Assembly: GCA_946415705.1 (NCBI GenBank)
Contig: CAMKTN010000001.1
Span: 1 to 64,000, forward strand
DNA: 64,000 nt
DNA from: an uncultured Prevotellaceae bacterium
GTDB lineage: Bacteria > Bacteroidota > Bacteroidia > Bacteroidales > Bacteroidaceae
Direction: 5' to 3'
This document shows positions 31,950 through 44,600 of the stretch, piece by piece (positions within the stretch are counted from its first letter, which is position 1; each line of letters opens with the position of its first letter). The notes under the pieces were generated by a model. That model was not told the origin of the DNA. It made no database searches and saw nothing but the letters and a program-made list of their open reading frames with translations. Position numbers and translations under genes: made by a program.

Positions 31950-32441
31950 CTAGAAGTAGTACCCGACCCCGATCCTTAGCCCGACGGTGGAGGCGTCAGC
32001 GAAGTCGTTGATGGACATGCGGTAGTAGATGGCGGGCTCGATGGTGACGTGCTCGCCGAGGAAGAAGGCGTAGCCCAACTCAGGGGTGATATAGCAGTTG
32101 TGCGTCTTCTCTTCGTCAGCCTTCGTGAAGGCATAGGCTGCGCTCAGGCCCAGGTAGAGGCCGTTCTGAATGATGTAGTAGCGCCCGCCGCCACCAATCT
32201 CCAGCTCATGGGACTTGGCCCAGTGCTGGTACTCGTAGCCGAAGATACCCAGGAGCATCCAGTTATCGGCCAGCAGATGACCTGCGCGGGCCTGCATGTT
32301 GAAGTTCACTTTTGCCTGTTTGCTGTAGCTCAGTCCCAGCCCGGACATCGATGCAGCGACATACGACTTGCCGGCTTCGAACTGTGCGAAGGCGGTCATG
32401 GTTGTGAGAGCCATCACGAGGCTCAGAATCATTTTCTTCAT
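31950..32441 (-). CDS. Small outer-membrane beta-barrel protein
   Basis: 163 aa. The signal peptide MKKMILSLVMALTTMTAFAQ is followed by alternating amphipathic strands (YVAASMSGLGLSYS, GGGGRYYIIQNGLYLGLSAAYA, ITPELGYAFFLGEHVTIEP) and a C-terminal VGLRIGVGYYF, the aromatic end expected for a BAM-assembled barrel. It resembles the eight-strand OmpA/OmpW-like proteins of Bacteroidetes; the exact family and ligand are unknown. It has a well-formed promoter and a leader of about 65 nt. Its stop codon merges with a palindromic repeat. Confidence 0.82.
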   Translation of the reverse strand: MKKMILSLVMALTTMTAFAQFEAGKSYVAASMSGLGLSYSKQAKVNFNMQARAGHLLADNWMLLGIFGYEYQHWAKSHELEIGGGGRYYIIQNGLYLGLSAAYAFTKADEEKTHNCYITPELGYAFFLGEHVTIEPAIYYRMSINDFADASTVGLRIGVGYYF

Positions 32442-32510
32442 ACTTCTCTTTTCTATTTAATAAGGTTTATAATGGTGTGCGAAATGTTGTTAACACGTCC
32501 TTTGTTTCCG

Positions 32511-32542
32511 CAAAGCTAACAATAATCCGTTGCCGCTCCAAA
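32511..32542 (-). promoter_or_regulatory. Promoter for outer-membrane barrel gene
   Basis: On the minus strand, TTTG (32542-32539), exactly 20 bp, then TAGCTTTG (32518-32511): a full match to the Bacteroidetes consensus, 70 nt before the ATG at 32441. Confidence 0.7.
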
Positions 32543-32575
32543 AAGTGGGCTGATTATTTAGGCTTATTTAACGCG

Positions 32576-32594
32576 AAAGGGGCTTTCGCCCCTT
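32576..32594 (-). terminator. Hairpin terminator after the giant gene
   Basis: AAGGGGC-GAAA-GCCCCTT followed by T residues on the minus strand, 46 nt past the giant-gene stop and just upstream of the promoter for the barrel protein. Confidence 0.65.
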
Positions 32595-32639
32595 CCGCCA
32601 TATACTTATTTGCCATTAAGGAGTGTACTCCTTGACCGT

Positions 32640-35600
32640 TTACTCGCCCTTCTCACCGACGATGACCTCTGAGTTCTTCTTCACCATACCCGAGTCACCG
32701 CCGCCATAGACATTGCCCTTGATATTGGCACCGTTGAGGATGCGGACGAGGGTCCATACTGAAGAGCCGAACTGCTCGGCGTCCAACTTCGTATTACCAC
32801 GTCCCGCACCATAGACCTCACCGCCATAGACTTTGTTGTAGTCTGTCGGCGTACCGATGTTGGCAACGCCCTTGCCGCCACCGATGGTGACGCTATTCAG
32901 GGACTGGCGACCCGGACCGTTGACGGGTTTGCCGACAATATCGGCCTGCCCCGGCTTATAGGGGTCATAGTCCTGCGTGATCTTGGGCGCACCTACGCTA
33001 CCTATAGAGCCACCTCCATAGACATTGCGATGCACTATTCCACCCAGGATGTTGACCTCTGTGAAGCGGGTCACAGAGCCGGAAGAATTGCTGTAGTCGT
33101 TCTCCACGTATTTGATGCCGTCGATGGTCACGGTGTCGTTGAGGTCGCCGTCATAGTTGTAGTCATACTTAGCCTTCGTGATACCCGAGCCGCCGCCATA
33201 GACATTGCCGCGATGCAGCCACAGCGGGCTGTTGAGTTCCTCGCTCATGCCCAGGGCGGAGGTCTGCAGCAACGAGCGGTTGGCGTCGGTAAAGGGCAGT
33301 CCTATCTCGCCGCCCGCCACCGTCACCTTCGTATCGCGGCGCACATGGCCATCCTGTCCACCGCCATAGACGGAGCCGAGGATGGCAGGTCCTGCAGGTT
33401 TCTCCCATTTGGCAGTGTCGCCCACTGCCACGGACGCAAACTGCGCAGCAGTCATCCAGTCGCCAACATGGTAGTCACCGTATGCCGTCTTACACCGGTA
33501 GCCTCCGATGTTGACGTCCGTCTCATTGACATAGCCTGAGAAGAATGCCGGAACGTACTCATAGCGTGGTGCAAGGTCAACAGGCACGTTGGGCGCCGCC
33601 TCACCGGCACTGCCGCCGAAGACGTTGCCATAGATGAGTCCGTTCTTCGTCAGCGCCGGGTTTGCCGGGTCGATATATCCTACCGTACCGCCGAAGACCT
33701 TCACCGCGGTCTTACCGCTGTGGAGGAACTGCCATGCGTCATCGCCGTCGCTCGCGCTGGTCCACAGGTTGCCCGTAGGCATCTCGCCATAGCCTGTCGG
33801 GAAGTAGTCATCGTCACCGCCGGCATAGTTACCCTTGCCCACAGAGCCGAGGTTGCCGCCGCCATAGACATTGCGCCCTACGTGGCCGTCGTGCATGGTG
33901 ACTTCGGTGTTACCCATCACACGGCCGGCGATGAGGCTGTAGATGCTGGCATCGTAGGTGCCACCGCCGTCAATCTTGTTCAATGGCTTCGTATAGGTGT
34001 CATTACCCTTGCCGGCGCCATAGAGCGAGTGGCCCACGAGACCCTTCATCAGCGTCACCTTCGTATCGCCATAGACATAGCCGTTCTCACCGCTGCCATG
34101 GACGGAGCCGGTGACGCAAGGGGTGCTAAGGTCTTGCACATCCGCAATATCTGCGGTGGCCGGATAATTGACGTTAACCTCCGTCTCACCGGCAAATGCC
34201 AGATGTGCCGTGGCGTAGCGGTCGCCGGCATAGCCACGGGCACTGCCATAGACATCGCCGTCGCCTACAAAGCTCCTGCCATCGCTGAGCGCCACCTGCG
34301 CCCCGATGTGTCCGCCGGTGATGTTGACGGTGGCCTTGCCTGTGCCCGGCTGAACAGTGATCTTGTATGGCCAGCTCAAAGCGAAGCCGGTAAGCTCGGA
34401 GCTATGCTTGACGGAATCCGCCTCAAAGGTACCCACCGAGGCCATGGAGCCGGCGCCATAGACGCTGTTGGCAACGATGCCGCCACTGATGTTCACCGTC
34501 GTGTTATGACCAATCATACCCGCCTTCGGGTTGTGATGCGGCCTGCCGTCGGTGCCCGTATAGGTGTCGGTGCCGCAGCCGGCGCCATAGACGTTGCCAC
34601 GGGTCACCAATGCCTTGGCGTTCAGTTCGTCGGTAGCGAAGAGGATCCACGGGTTGTCCTTCTCCACGATGCCTATGGTACCTGCTTTGACGTTCACCGT
34701 GGCGTCGCCGCTGTTGTGGCCGTTCTCGCCGCCGCCATAGACAGAACCTCGGATCTTGGGAGCACCAGCGGCCTTATAAGTCTCATAGGACCCATAGGAG
34801 CTATAGGGCTCTTCCTCTGCCTTTTCCTCAAATTCGCTTTCTGAAAGTCCAATGTTAACAACGGAGTTGTTGACCCATGCCATGTGGTCATACAGGTCGA
34901 GGACCTTATTGTCGTTTAGCGGGTCTGGCTCCGGCTCCATCAGGTCGCCGCGCGACGAGCCGCTGACCATGCCGTTGTCGCGGCCGCTGATGCCGATGGT
35001 GCCGCCGGTGATGTTGACAGTGGCCGTGCCGGTGCCCTCCGTCCAGTCGTAGGGTACACCATTGAGAGGGATGTAGTCGGGAACATTATCCTTGGAAACC
35101 TTGAAGGTGCCCACGGAGGCGAGCGCGCCGCCGCCATAGACGTTGTGACAGACCGCGCCGCCGCTGATGTTGACAGTAGTGTTACCCCTCACCAGACCCG
35201 TGTGGACATGGTTCAGCTCTCCCTTACCGCCACCATAGACATTACCGATATACGTGCCGCCGAACATCACGTTGCCGGCATCGGCATCGTTGGCGGCCTT
35301 CACCTCATTGCGCCCAATCTCGCCACCGCTGAAGGTGACGGTGGTGTTACTGTCAACAACCGCCATCTCGCCGCCGCCATAGACGCTGGCGCGTATCTTG
35401 GTATCTGCGCCACTGACGCTGACCGAGGTCGAGCCGTGCACGCCGCCGCCGTGGTTCTGGGTGGCATCGTGCTCATCCCTTCCCATGCCGCCGCCATAGA
35501 CGCTGCCGAAGGTATATCTGACATTGCTGTTGCCGACTGCGGGAACCGGAATCGTGGCCCTCACGGGCGTGCTGCCGGTAACTTCCGTACCGATGGTACC

Positions 35601-38600
35601 GCCGGTAACGGTGACCGTCGCAGTGCCGCCCTGAACAATCGTGGGATTGGTAGGAGAATCCGTATAAGGTGTCACCACACCCATCTCGCCGCCGCCATAG
35701 ACGGAGCCCATGATCCAAGTGGTGTCGCCGCTGATGGTCAGGCTGGTGCTCTTCACATTGCCCAGCTTCTTCCATTCGATGGGAGACGTTAGTTCACCTG
35801 ATGCGTAAGTGGAAATGGGCGTCGTGCCGTCCAGCTTGTAGTAGCGTCCCATGCCGCTGGCATAGACGTTGCCGCCCTTGGCATGGAGCAGGCGGCCGGT
35901 GTCGTGGTCGTAGGTGGTGTTGGGCACGTGGTTGTGCTCCTGCCAGGTGGTCCAGTGCGAGTCTGTCCAGGTTGTGAAGTCGGTCGGCACTCCCGTCGGG
36001 ATGTTGCCCTCCTGCGGCACGATGAACTCGTGGGGGTTGCCGATGGTGCCGCCGGTGATATTGAGGGTGACATAGCCACGGCGGAAGTTCGAGACGCCAT
36101 CCTCGCGGTAGGCGGAGCCTTCGTCGGTGTCGGTGTTGTCGGGGCGCATCGTGCCATACTTGCCTGTGGCATTTTCCATATAGAGTCCGTAGCCCACGGA
36201 GCCTAATCGTCCGCCGCCATAAACGCTGCCGAGGATGCTGCCGCCCTTGATGTTCATCTCGACGCTGCCGGCCACGTTGCCTGCCGTGTAGGCATCGCCG
36301 CCGAAGCCACGTCCGGCACCGAAGATATTGCCCTCGACATAGGAGGTGCCCCAGGTGCCTATCTTGGGACCTGTGCCGTCATCCTTGCCGATGGTCACGT
36401 AGGCATGGCGCATGACGTGGCCGTCCTCACCGCCGCCGAAGACGGAGCCATAGACGGTGCCGCCCTCCACGGTGACATGGGCATCGCGCACGTCGGTGCT
36501 GCGGTTGAAGAAGACGCGCTGATCGCCCTTGCCGCCACCAAAGAGATAGCAGGTGACGGGGTGGGCGTCAATCTCTGCCAGCGTGCGGGGCACGCCCAGC
36601 GTGCCACCCGTCATCTTGACATGGGCATCACCCAGCATGCTCGACATCTCGCAGCCGCCATAGATACTGGTCAGCACGTGGCCGCCACTGATTTCGACCC
36701 AGGTGTCGCCCTCCACCTGGCCGGCCGTGTCGAGCCACTTGCCTGCCTCGTAGGGGTAGAAGCCAGAGCCGCCGCCGAAGACGTTGCCATAGAACGTGCG
36801 TCCGCTGGAGGCAATTTTCTTGCCGCCCTTGGCATCGTAGCCTCCCGCACCTTCATACATGTCGTAGGGTGCCCAGGTATCGTCTTTCCCATCGCTATTG
36901 GTGTCCTCGCCGTAATCCCAGCTGGAGCATTCGGGCAGTGAGTTGGCATACCTGGCAGTGACAGCCGCCAGTTCATCGGCATCGCTGAAGTCCTCGGCGG
37001 TCGGTATCAGATGTCCCGCAGCCCACTCTGCGGCCGTGTAGCTCCGGTTCAGGCCACGGTCGATGTTGACGCCGCCCTCGTCGATCTTGATATGCCCTTC
37101 GCCGATCTGGCTGTCGCCGCTGATCTTCACGCCGGCATTGTGGAGCACGTGACCGTTCTCACCGCCGCCGAAGACAGAGCCTTTCACCCAGGCCGTGCCG
37201 CCAATGATGACCTCGGTGCTGTCGCAGAAGGCCTGGTCATCATCGTCAATATGGTTCGTTCCCTTTCCGCCGCCGAAGACGTGGCCGCTGTTGTCGGGCT
37301 GGTCGTCTGCGGGGATGACGCCGGTGTGGTACATCTTCATATTGCTGGGACCTATCTCGCCGTTGTTGATGACAACGCGGGCGACACCTGTACCGTCCAC
37401 GCAGGAGGTGGGCTTGCCGGCTGTCTTGGTGAAGTTGCCCACATTACCCATGCGGCCACCGCCATAGACATTGCCGAGGACGAAGGCAGCCTTGCGCTCG
37501 ACGGTCTCCGTAAGGTGGGTATTGGGGTTAAACCATGACCCGGTGCCAATCTCGACCGTCGTGTTACCTATCACGTCGGCCTGATCGCCGCCGCCGAAGA
37601 TGGTGCCGATGGTGCCTACCTTGAGGATGGCGTTGCCGGCAGCGAGGCCTTCAGCGACAGAACCCACCACTGCGTAGTCATCTTCTCGCTCCACATCGAT
37701 GCCGCCTTTATGATAGCTTGTTGTCAACGTATGCGTATCTACGGTGAAATCCTCCGGATGCTTGTCCACGTACTCTTTCAGCACCTGCCCCTCTTCCATG
37801 TTCACGTTGATGGTGGGATTACCGACCACTACGGAGTTATAGCCGCCGCCATAGACCTCGCCAATCTTGGTGGCAGAGATGATGTTGATGCGGGGGCTGG
37901 CCTTGGGGAAGCCGAAGAGACCCGCTTCGATGAGGGCATTGTTTTTGACCGTCTCGTTGCCCCTGTCTTCTACGGGGATGGCGTCCATGGCAGCTGCCAG
38001 GTCGCGGTCGTAGTCTTCCTTGGTGCGTGGTGATCCGTCGGACTTGTTATAGCCGTAGATAGAATAGCCGGCTTCATAGCCGCCGCCGTACAACTTGTCG
38101 ATGATGATGGGGTTACAGCCGCCTTCCTTGATGTTGATAGTGATGGAACCGCTGACCTTGCCGCCCTGGTCGTTGCCGCCAATCACGGTGCCGAAGACGC
38201 CGTTGGTGATGGTCATCAAGATGTCGTTGTTGTAATCGGCATTGGTGTTACCGCCATACAGCTTGTGCATGTAGCCCACGCACTTGGCCAGCAACTCTGA
38301 CTTGCCGTCCATTTCAGCCTCGTTGCCGCCAGCGTAAGTGTGGTCGATGTTTGAAGGACAGTCGCTGGAGGAGTCGTAGGACGACATGGCCAGGAAACGG
38401 ATGTTGCCCACCATGTTGCTGCCGCCGTAGGCACTGTGTATGCGTCCGCCAAATACATCGGTGTGCGCCTCACCGGAACCGTAGGCATAGTTGGCGATGC
38501 GGTGTTCCTTCGACGTGGCATCAGTGTTTTCGACTGCAGTGTAGGGGTTTTCCGGTGAGTCTCCATGAGTGCCGTCCTTGACATAGTGCGTATAGTTCCT

Positions 38601-41600
38601 GTAGCCCACGTTGGCACCCGGGTTGGCATACCATTTGCCGTCGCCGAGCTGGTAGGGGTCTTTACCGTTACCACCGCCGAAGAGTTCGTCAATCTCGTAG
38701 CAACCATAAACCGTCAGCGACGATGCCGGCGTGGCCGAAGCGTTGCCGCTGCCATAGACCTCGTGAATACTGGTGAGGGCGCAGCCATCGATGATGACCT
38801 CCACGCGGGCCGACTGCCTGACGGCCTCGTCGGTCGAGAAGGCATTGACGGGTTCGTAGCATGCCAAGTCGCCGCCGCCATAGACTGCCTGCACATCGTA
38901 CTTCTTCTTAGAAATGGCCTCGTGCATGTCGGTGAGCGCTTGCTTCTTAGTGTCTTCATCGGCACTTCCTTCCAGAATGGTCTTATATGCTGAGACATCA
39001 GCACCGACAGTCGTTGCCAGATCGGTCAGGTCGCTATAATTCGTAATGGTATATTCATCGAGGTTCTCGTACTTACGATACTTGGACGACATCGTGGCGT
39101 GTGCCGTGCGGTTGGGATGCTGGGTGGCATAGACATGCACGCGGACACGGCCTCGCGGCGTGCCGTGCATGTCGTTGCAGCCGAAGACCTTCGTCACGGC
39201 GCAGCCCGCTTTCGAGCCATCGGCCGTACCACCATTGTTGTTATTGTTCAGGTCAACCGTCACATCGCCATAGACCTTCGCGAAGATGGCCTCCACAGCG
39301 GGCTTATAGCCAGGGTCACCGGGCGTACCTACGGCATCGAGGGGTCTGCGCCCCAGACCGCCGCCGTAGGCATTGCCCTGGATGGTGCCGCCCAGGAGGT
39401 TGACAGCAGTAGTGTTGGTATTTGTCGTGGGGATGGTCTCGGTGGGGTTCGTGTAGCCCGTGTCGGCACCATAGTTCTCGGTCACGTTGTTGGTGTTGGT
39501 ATTGGACAGTGCACCGCCGCCGTAGAGGTTCTTGCCCACGGTGCCGCCGTTCATGTTCACCACGACGCTGCCCTTGACGACACCGGCCTCGCCGCCGCCG
39601 AAGACATTATTCTTCACCAGGCCACCGGCAATGGTGACCGTGGTGCTGCCGACATAGGCTAAGTTGAGCGGACTGTTCAGCGCTATGTCGCCTCGGGCTG
39701 CACCGAAGACATTACCATCATCGGTGCCGTTGTCGAGGTTGTCGCCGATAACGGCATCGCCCGTAATAGTGACAGTAGTACTTCCCTTAGTTGTACCGAG
39801 TGCGCCGGCACCATATACATTGCGGGACACCTGACCACCGTCGATGTGAATGGAGGTGTTGCCATAGACGATACCGGCTTCGGGCTTGTATTTCTCTACG
39901 GCATCTTCTGTGTAGGTGTCAGTGCCGCAGCCGGCACCATAGACATTTCCGCGATTATCGAAATATCCGTCTGGGTCACCGATGGTTCCGCTGTGAATCC
40001 TGACATCGGTGTCGTGGAATGTGTGGCCGTTCTCACCACCGCCATAGACGGAACCCTTGATGAGCGGATTGGAGAGCGTCGTACCATACCCGGCAGTGCC
40101 GATGGTGACGTGGGTGTCATAGACCCATGCCATATAGTCGTCGCGCGGTGCCTTGTCGATTACGTCGCCGCGGGACGAACCGAACACCATGCCGTTTTCA
40201 CGGCCATCCACACCGATGGTGCCGCCGGTGACGACGATGGTGGCCGTGCCGGTGCCTTCGGTGCTGATACCGTCTTCATGGACACCCTTCACCTTATTGG
40301 CTTTATAGGTATCGTCGTATTCTTCTATCCACTTGATGTCACCCACTGAGCCATAAGCACCGCCGCCATAGACATTATGATAGATGGTGCCGCCGGAAAT
40401 GGTTACCAATGCATTGCCAAACACCTGACCGCAGCGCACAATGGTACGCGAGCCGTTTCCACCGCCATAGACGTTGCCCATCGTGGCTCCACCATAATAT
40501 ATATTGTTGATCTCATCTTTCGTCTTGCCCACCGTGCCATCGCTGACTGTCACCGTGGAACTGCCACGGACGTTGGCCACCTCGCCGCCGCCATAGATGC
40601 TGGCCAGCACAGTGCCGCCAGTCATGCTGATGTTGGTGCTGCCATGCACGCGTCCGGAGATGAACTTGGGATTGTCGTTGTCGTCATAGGCACTGTCGTC
40701 GACATCGTCGGGCGTGATTTTCTCGACTGTGCTGCCGTAGCCACCGCCATAGACGCTGCCGAAGGTGTAGCGTGTCACATCACCGTCATCCTTGACTTCG
40801 GAACCGATAGTGCCGCCGCTGATGGTGATGTGCGTAAGCTCCGTGGTGTTGTTGATAACATCGCTCATGTCGCCCACGAAGCCAAACTCACTGCCGCCAT
40901 AGACGTTGCTCTTGATAGTGCCGCCAGTGATGGTGAGCGTGGTGCTCTTCACCTTGCCCAGCTTCTGCCATGCGTCATAGCTGAGCAACGGAGTGGTGCC
41001 GTCGAGACCGTAGAGGCGACCCATGCCGCCGGCAAAGACGTTGCCGCCCTTTGTGTGAGTCAGACGGTTGTCGGCATCATGAAGCGTATGGGGCATGTAT
41101 GCCTTTGCCGCTGTAAGGGCTGCACCCGTAACGGATGGGTCAATATAGCTGTATTCATAGTCGTTGCCAATCACACCGCCACTGATTGTGACGGCAACAT
41201 TGCCATGGGCATCGCCATCCTGAAGCTTACCATAACGTGAATCTTCAGGAGCCACAAGGCTGTAGCCTACCGATGCCAGACGGCCACCGCCATAGACGGA
41301 TCCCAGTATGAAGCCGCCGCTGACGTTTAACGAGATGTTGCCACCCACGTTGCCTGCCGTCAGGGCTTCGCCGCTGAAGCCTCGCCCACCACCGAAGACG
41401 TTGCCTTCCACATAACTGGTGCCCCAGGTGCCGATGACAGGGCCGTCGGTGAAGGTCTTGCCGCCTACGGTATAGGAATCTCCCTTCTCGACAGTCAGCT
41501 TTACATTATTTACTACGTGGCCATCCTCACCGCCGCCGAACACGGAGCCGTAGACGATGCCGCCAGAGACGTTGACCTCTACAGCATCCACGTCAGTCCA

Positions 41601-44600
41601 AGTGTTGAAGTGGGTGCGCTGGTCGCCCTTGCCGGCACCGAAGAGGTAACAGGTGACGGGGTGGTCGGCAATCTGCGACAGCGTGCGGGGCACACCGATG
41701 GTGCCGCCCGTCATGTTGATGGTACACTTGCCCAGCACGTCGGTTGTTTCGTTGCCACCATAGACGTTGGTCAGGATGTGTCCGCCGGTAATGTCAACCA
41801 CGGTGTTGCCTTCAACCAAACCGGCCGAGCGCAGCCAGTCGTGCTTCTTTTCACCCTTGTCTATCTTCTCGTAGGGGTAATAGCCCGAACCGCCACCAAA
41901 GACATTGCCGTAGTAGGTGTGGCCGTCGCTGCCCATAGAAGCGGCATCGCTGTCATCGTCGTCTTCGCCCAACAGTGGCTCAAAGTAAAGTGGGTCGTGC
42001 GGCATGTAGGGAGCCGTGTAGTTCCAGTGGGCACATTCTGCAAGGGCATTGCCATCGGTGACGAGTGTTTCGAGCGGGTTGATGAAGGCAGACTCTGCGT
42101 AACGAATAGGATTGCCAGAACCATCTATCTGTTTTTCGCCGCAGCCTATCTGACCGCCGGCAATCGTTACGTGGGTGTCGCCAAGCACGCGACCATTCTC
42201 GCCACCGCCATAGACGGAGGCCATGATGAGAGCCGTACCGCTGATGGTCACGTTGGTACTGTTCACATAGCAATGGAAGTCGGCATCGACATCGGCAGAA
42301 GGATCTTCTATCTCGCCACGACCGGCACCGAAGACAAAACCATAGTCCACAGGGCCGTTGCGTTCACCCGTCTTTTTGAAGTAGCGAGCGGTATTCTTCA
42401 TGCCGCCGTCGGCCTTGGCCACTTCCACAGGACCTACCTGTCCGCCGCTGACAAGGACGGTGCAGGTGCCGCCAGAAGTGCAGGTAGTAGGTTTACCAAT
42501 ACAGGCATCTTTATGATTGGAATGATCGAAACCATTGGATTCTGTCGTGATTGTCTTATCGCGGGTAAACGTACCTACAGAACCATGCATGCCGCCACCA
42601 TAGACACCGTCGAAGACATAGCCGCCGGCCATGGTCACATGGGTATTGCCGAGCACGTTGCCGTGGTTGCCGCCGCCATAGACACTGCCATTGTCGATGT
42701 CCACGCCGGCAAAGCCCGCAACGCCGGAATAGTTGGCCGTGCAGAGGTTCACTGTGGAGTTGCCGGTGACATCATCAAAATTACAGCCGCCATACACGTT
42801 GCCGATGATGTGGGCACCCAGAACGGGGATTACATCGGTGGAATCGGGCACGGCGCCTTCACGAACCTTTCCTTCATTGTCGTAGAGAACCAGACCGTCT
42901 GTAGCCAGAATCTGATTGTCCCCATCGCGCTTCATGACCTTAATGCCGGTCACAGTGCCGATGTTCACGGCCGTATTACCAATCACACGACCTTCATTGC
43001 CACCGCCATAGACGTTACCGATGGTGCCGATTGTATTGGGTATGGTTTCTTCATCATAGGTCTTTCCTGCCCACCAGCCTTTAATCATGTTGATGTTGAT
43101 TTCGGTGTCGCCTGTTACATCAGCATGGTTACAACCGCCAAAAATATTACCGATTCTGGTAGCAGCCTTGACGTTGATAGTAATCTTAGGAGTGGCATAA
43201 TTCGCACCAAGGCCAGGATAGTGAGCAAAGTTGCCACCGCCATAGAGGTTATCGATAATGACCGGTTTACAGTCCTCTGTCTCCTCAATGTTGATAGTAA
43301 TCGGGCCGTTGATGAAACCGCTGGTATGATTACCTCCAAAGACGTTTGTAAAGACGCCGCTGGTGACCGTTAATACTACAGGCCCGAATACGCGGGCATT
43401 GTAAGAACCGGCATAGACATTCTTGATATATTCCGTACTCTGGCCTTCATCGACTAGGTCATCCAATCCTCCGGTACAATCCGAGATGATGATATTGATA
43501 CCTCCTTCAACGTCAGCATCTTTACCACCGCCGAACACGTCGGTTACACGGAGTACACACTCACCAGCGGTGCCACTCTTATCTATATTGGTGTGTTCGA
43601 CGGTACCACGTTCGTAACTGCCGCCAAAGGCACTATGGATATATCCGCCCTTGAGATAGACATTGCTGGTCGTCACGGCTGCACCGGGACTTACAACCCA
43701 TTTCTCTTCGGCGCGATCCCAGAAAGGCTCACTGCCGTTACCGCCGCCAAAGACGGTCTCTATCTCGTAGGAGCCCCAGATGGTGACATTCGTCTCGGGC
43801 ACGGAGGCGGCATTACCGCCACCGAAAACAAACTGGATACTCGTGCGGTCGCAACCGTGAATATCTACGCGGGTGGTCTTTCCTGCTGCGGGTTCGTAGG
43901 CTGACAGGTTGCCGCCGCCATAGACATTCTGAATCTCGTAAATACCATATTCGCGGGTGGCACCCTCAGCGGGCGTCGTGGACCAAACGGTCACCTGGAT
44001 ATTGCCCTTCGGGGTTCCCTCCTTGTTATTGGCACCGAAGACACAGCCCTTGGTATAAACTGTTCCTGTCGTTATCTGAGTATGTTCTACGTTATCTGCA
44101 TCCTTATATGTGCCTTCATAGTCGTGGGTTTCAATGGCTCTCAGGAATCGCGCCGTGCCATATTGTGTTACGTCGGGGTCTGGGTCGATATCCGGGTTGA
44201 CGGCAACGGTGATGTCCCCATATACCTTGGGCTCTATCGCAGCCGTGTAACCAGGATTACCTACCGTCCCTACGGCATGTGCACCCAGACCACCGCCATA
44301 TACATTGCCTACTGTGCCACCCGTCAGGGTCACGTTTGTCACGTTGCTTGCCGAGGTCATTCCTTCTGCCCACGTGTCACTTCCGGCATTCCAGTTCGCC
44401 GTATTCGTGTTGGCCAGTGCGCCGCCGCCATAGACGTCGTTGACGACGGTGCCGCCTGTGATGCTGACGGTCACGTTGCCCGTGACATCGGCCTGGCTGC
44501 CGCCGCCGAACACATCGTTGGCGACGGTGCCGCCGGAGACGGTCACGGAGGGGCTGCCGGTGACAATGGCCGTTGCACCCAGACCGCCGCCGAAGACATC

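Noticed and set aside
41517-43373. Plus-strand open frames opposite the giant repeat genes (also 62032-63849 and 34-45 kb)
   Set aside because: They arise from the repeated VYGGG codons read backwards (Ala/Ile/Asp-rich, no starts with ribosome-binding sites). The minus-strand frames carry signal peptides, domains and stops.
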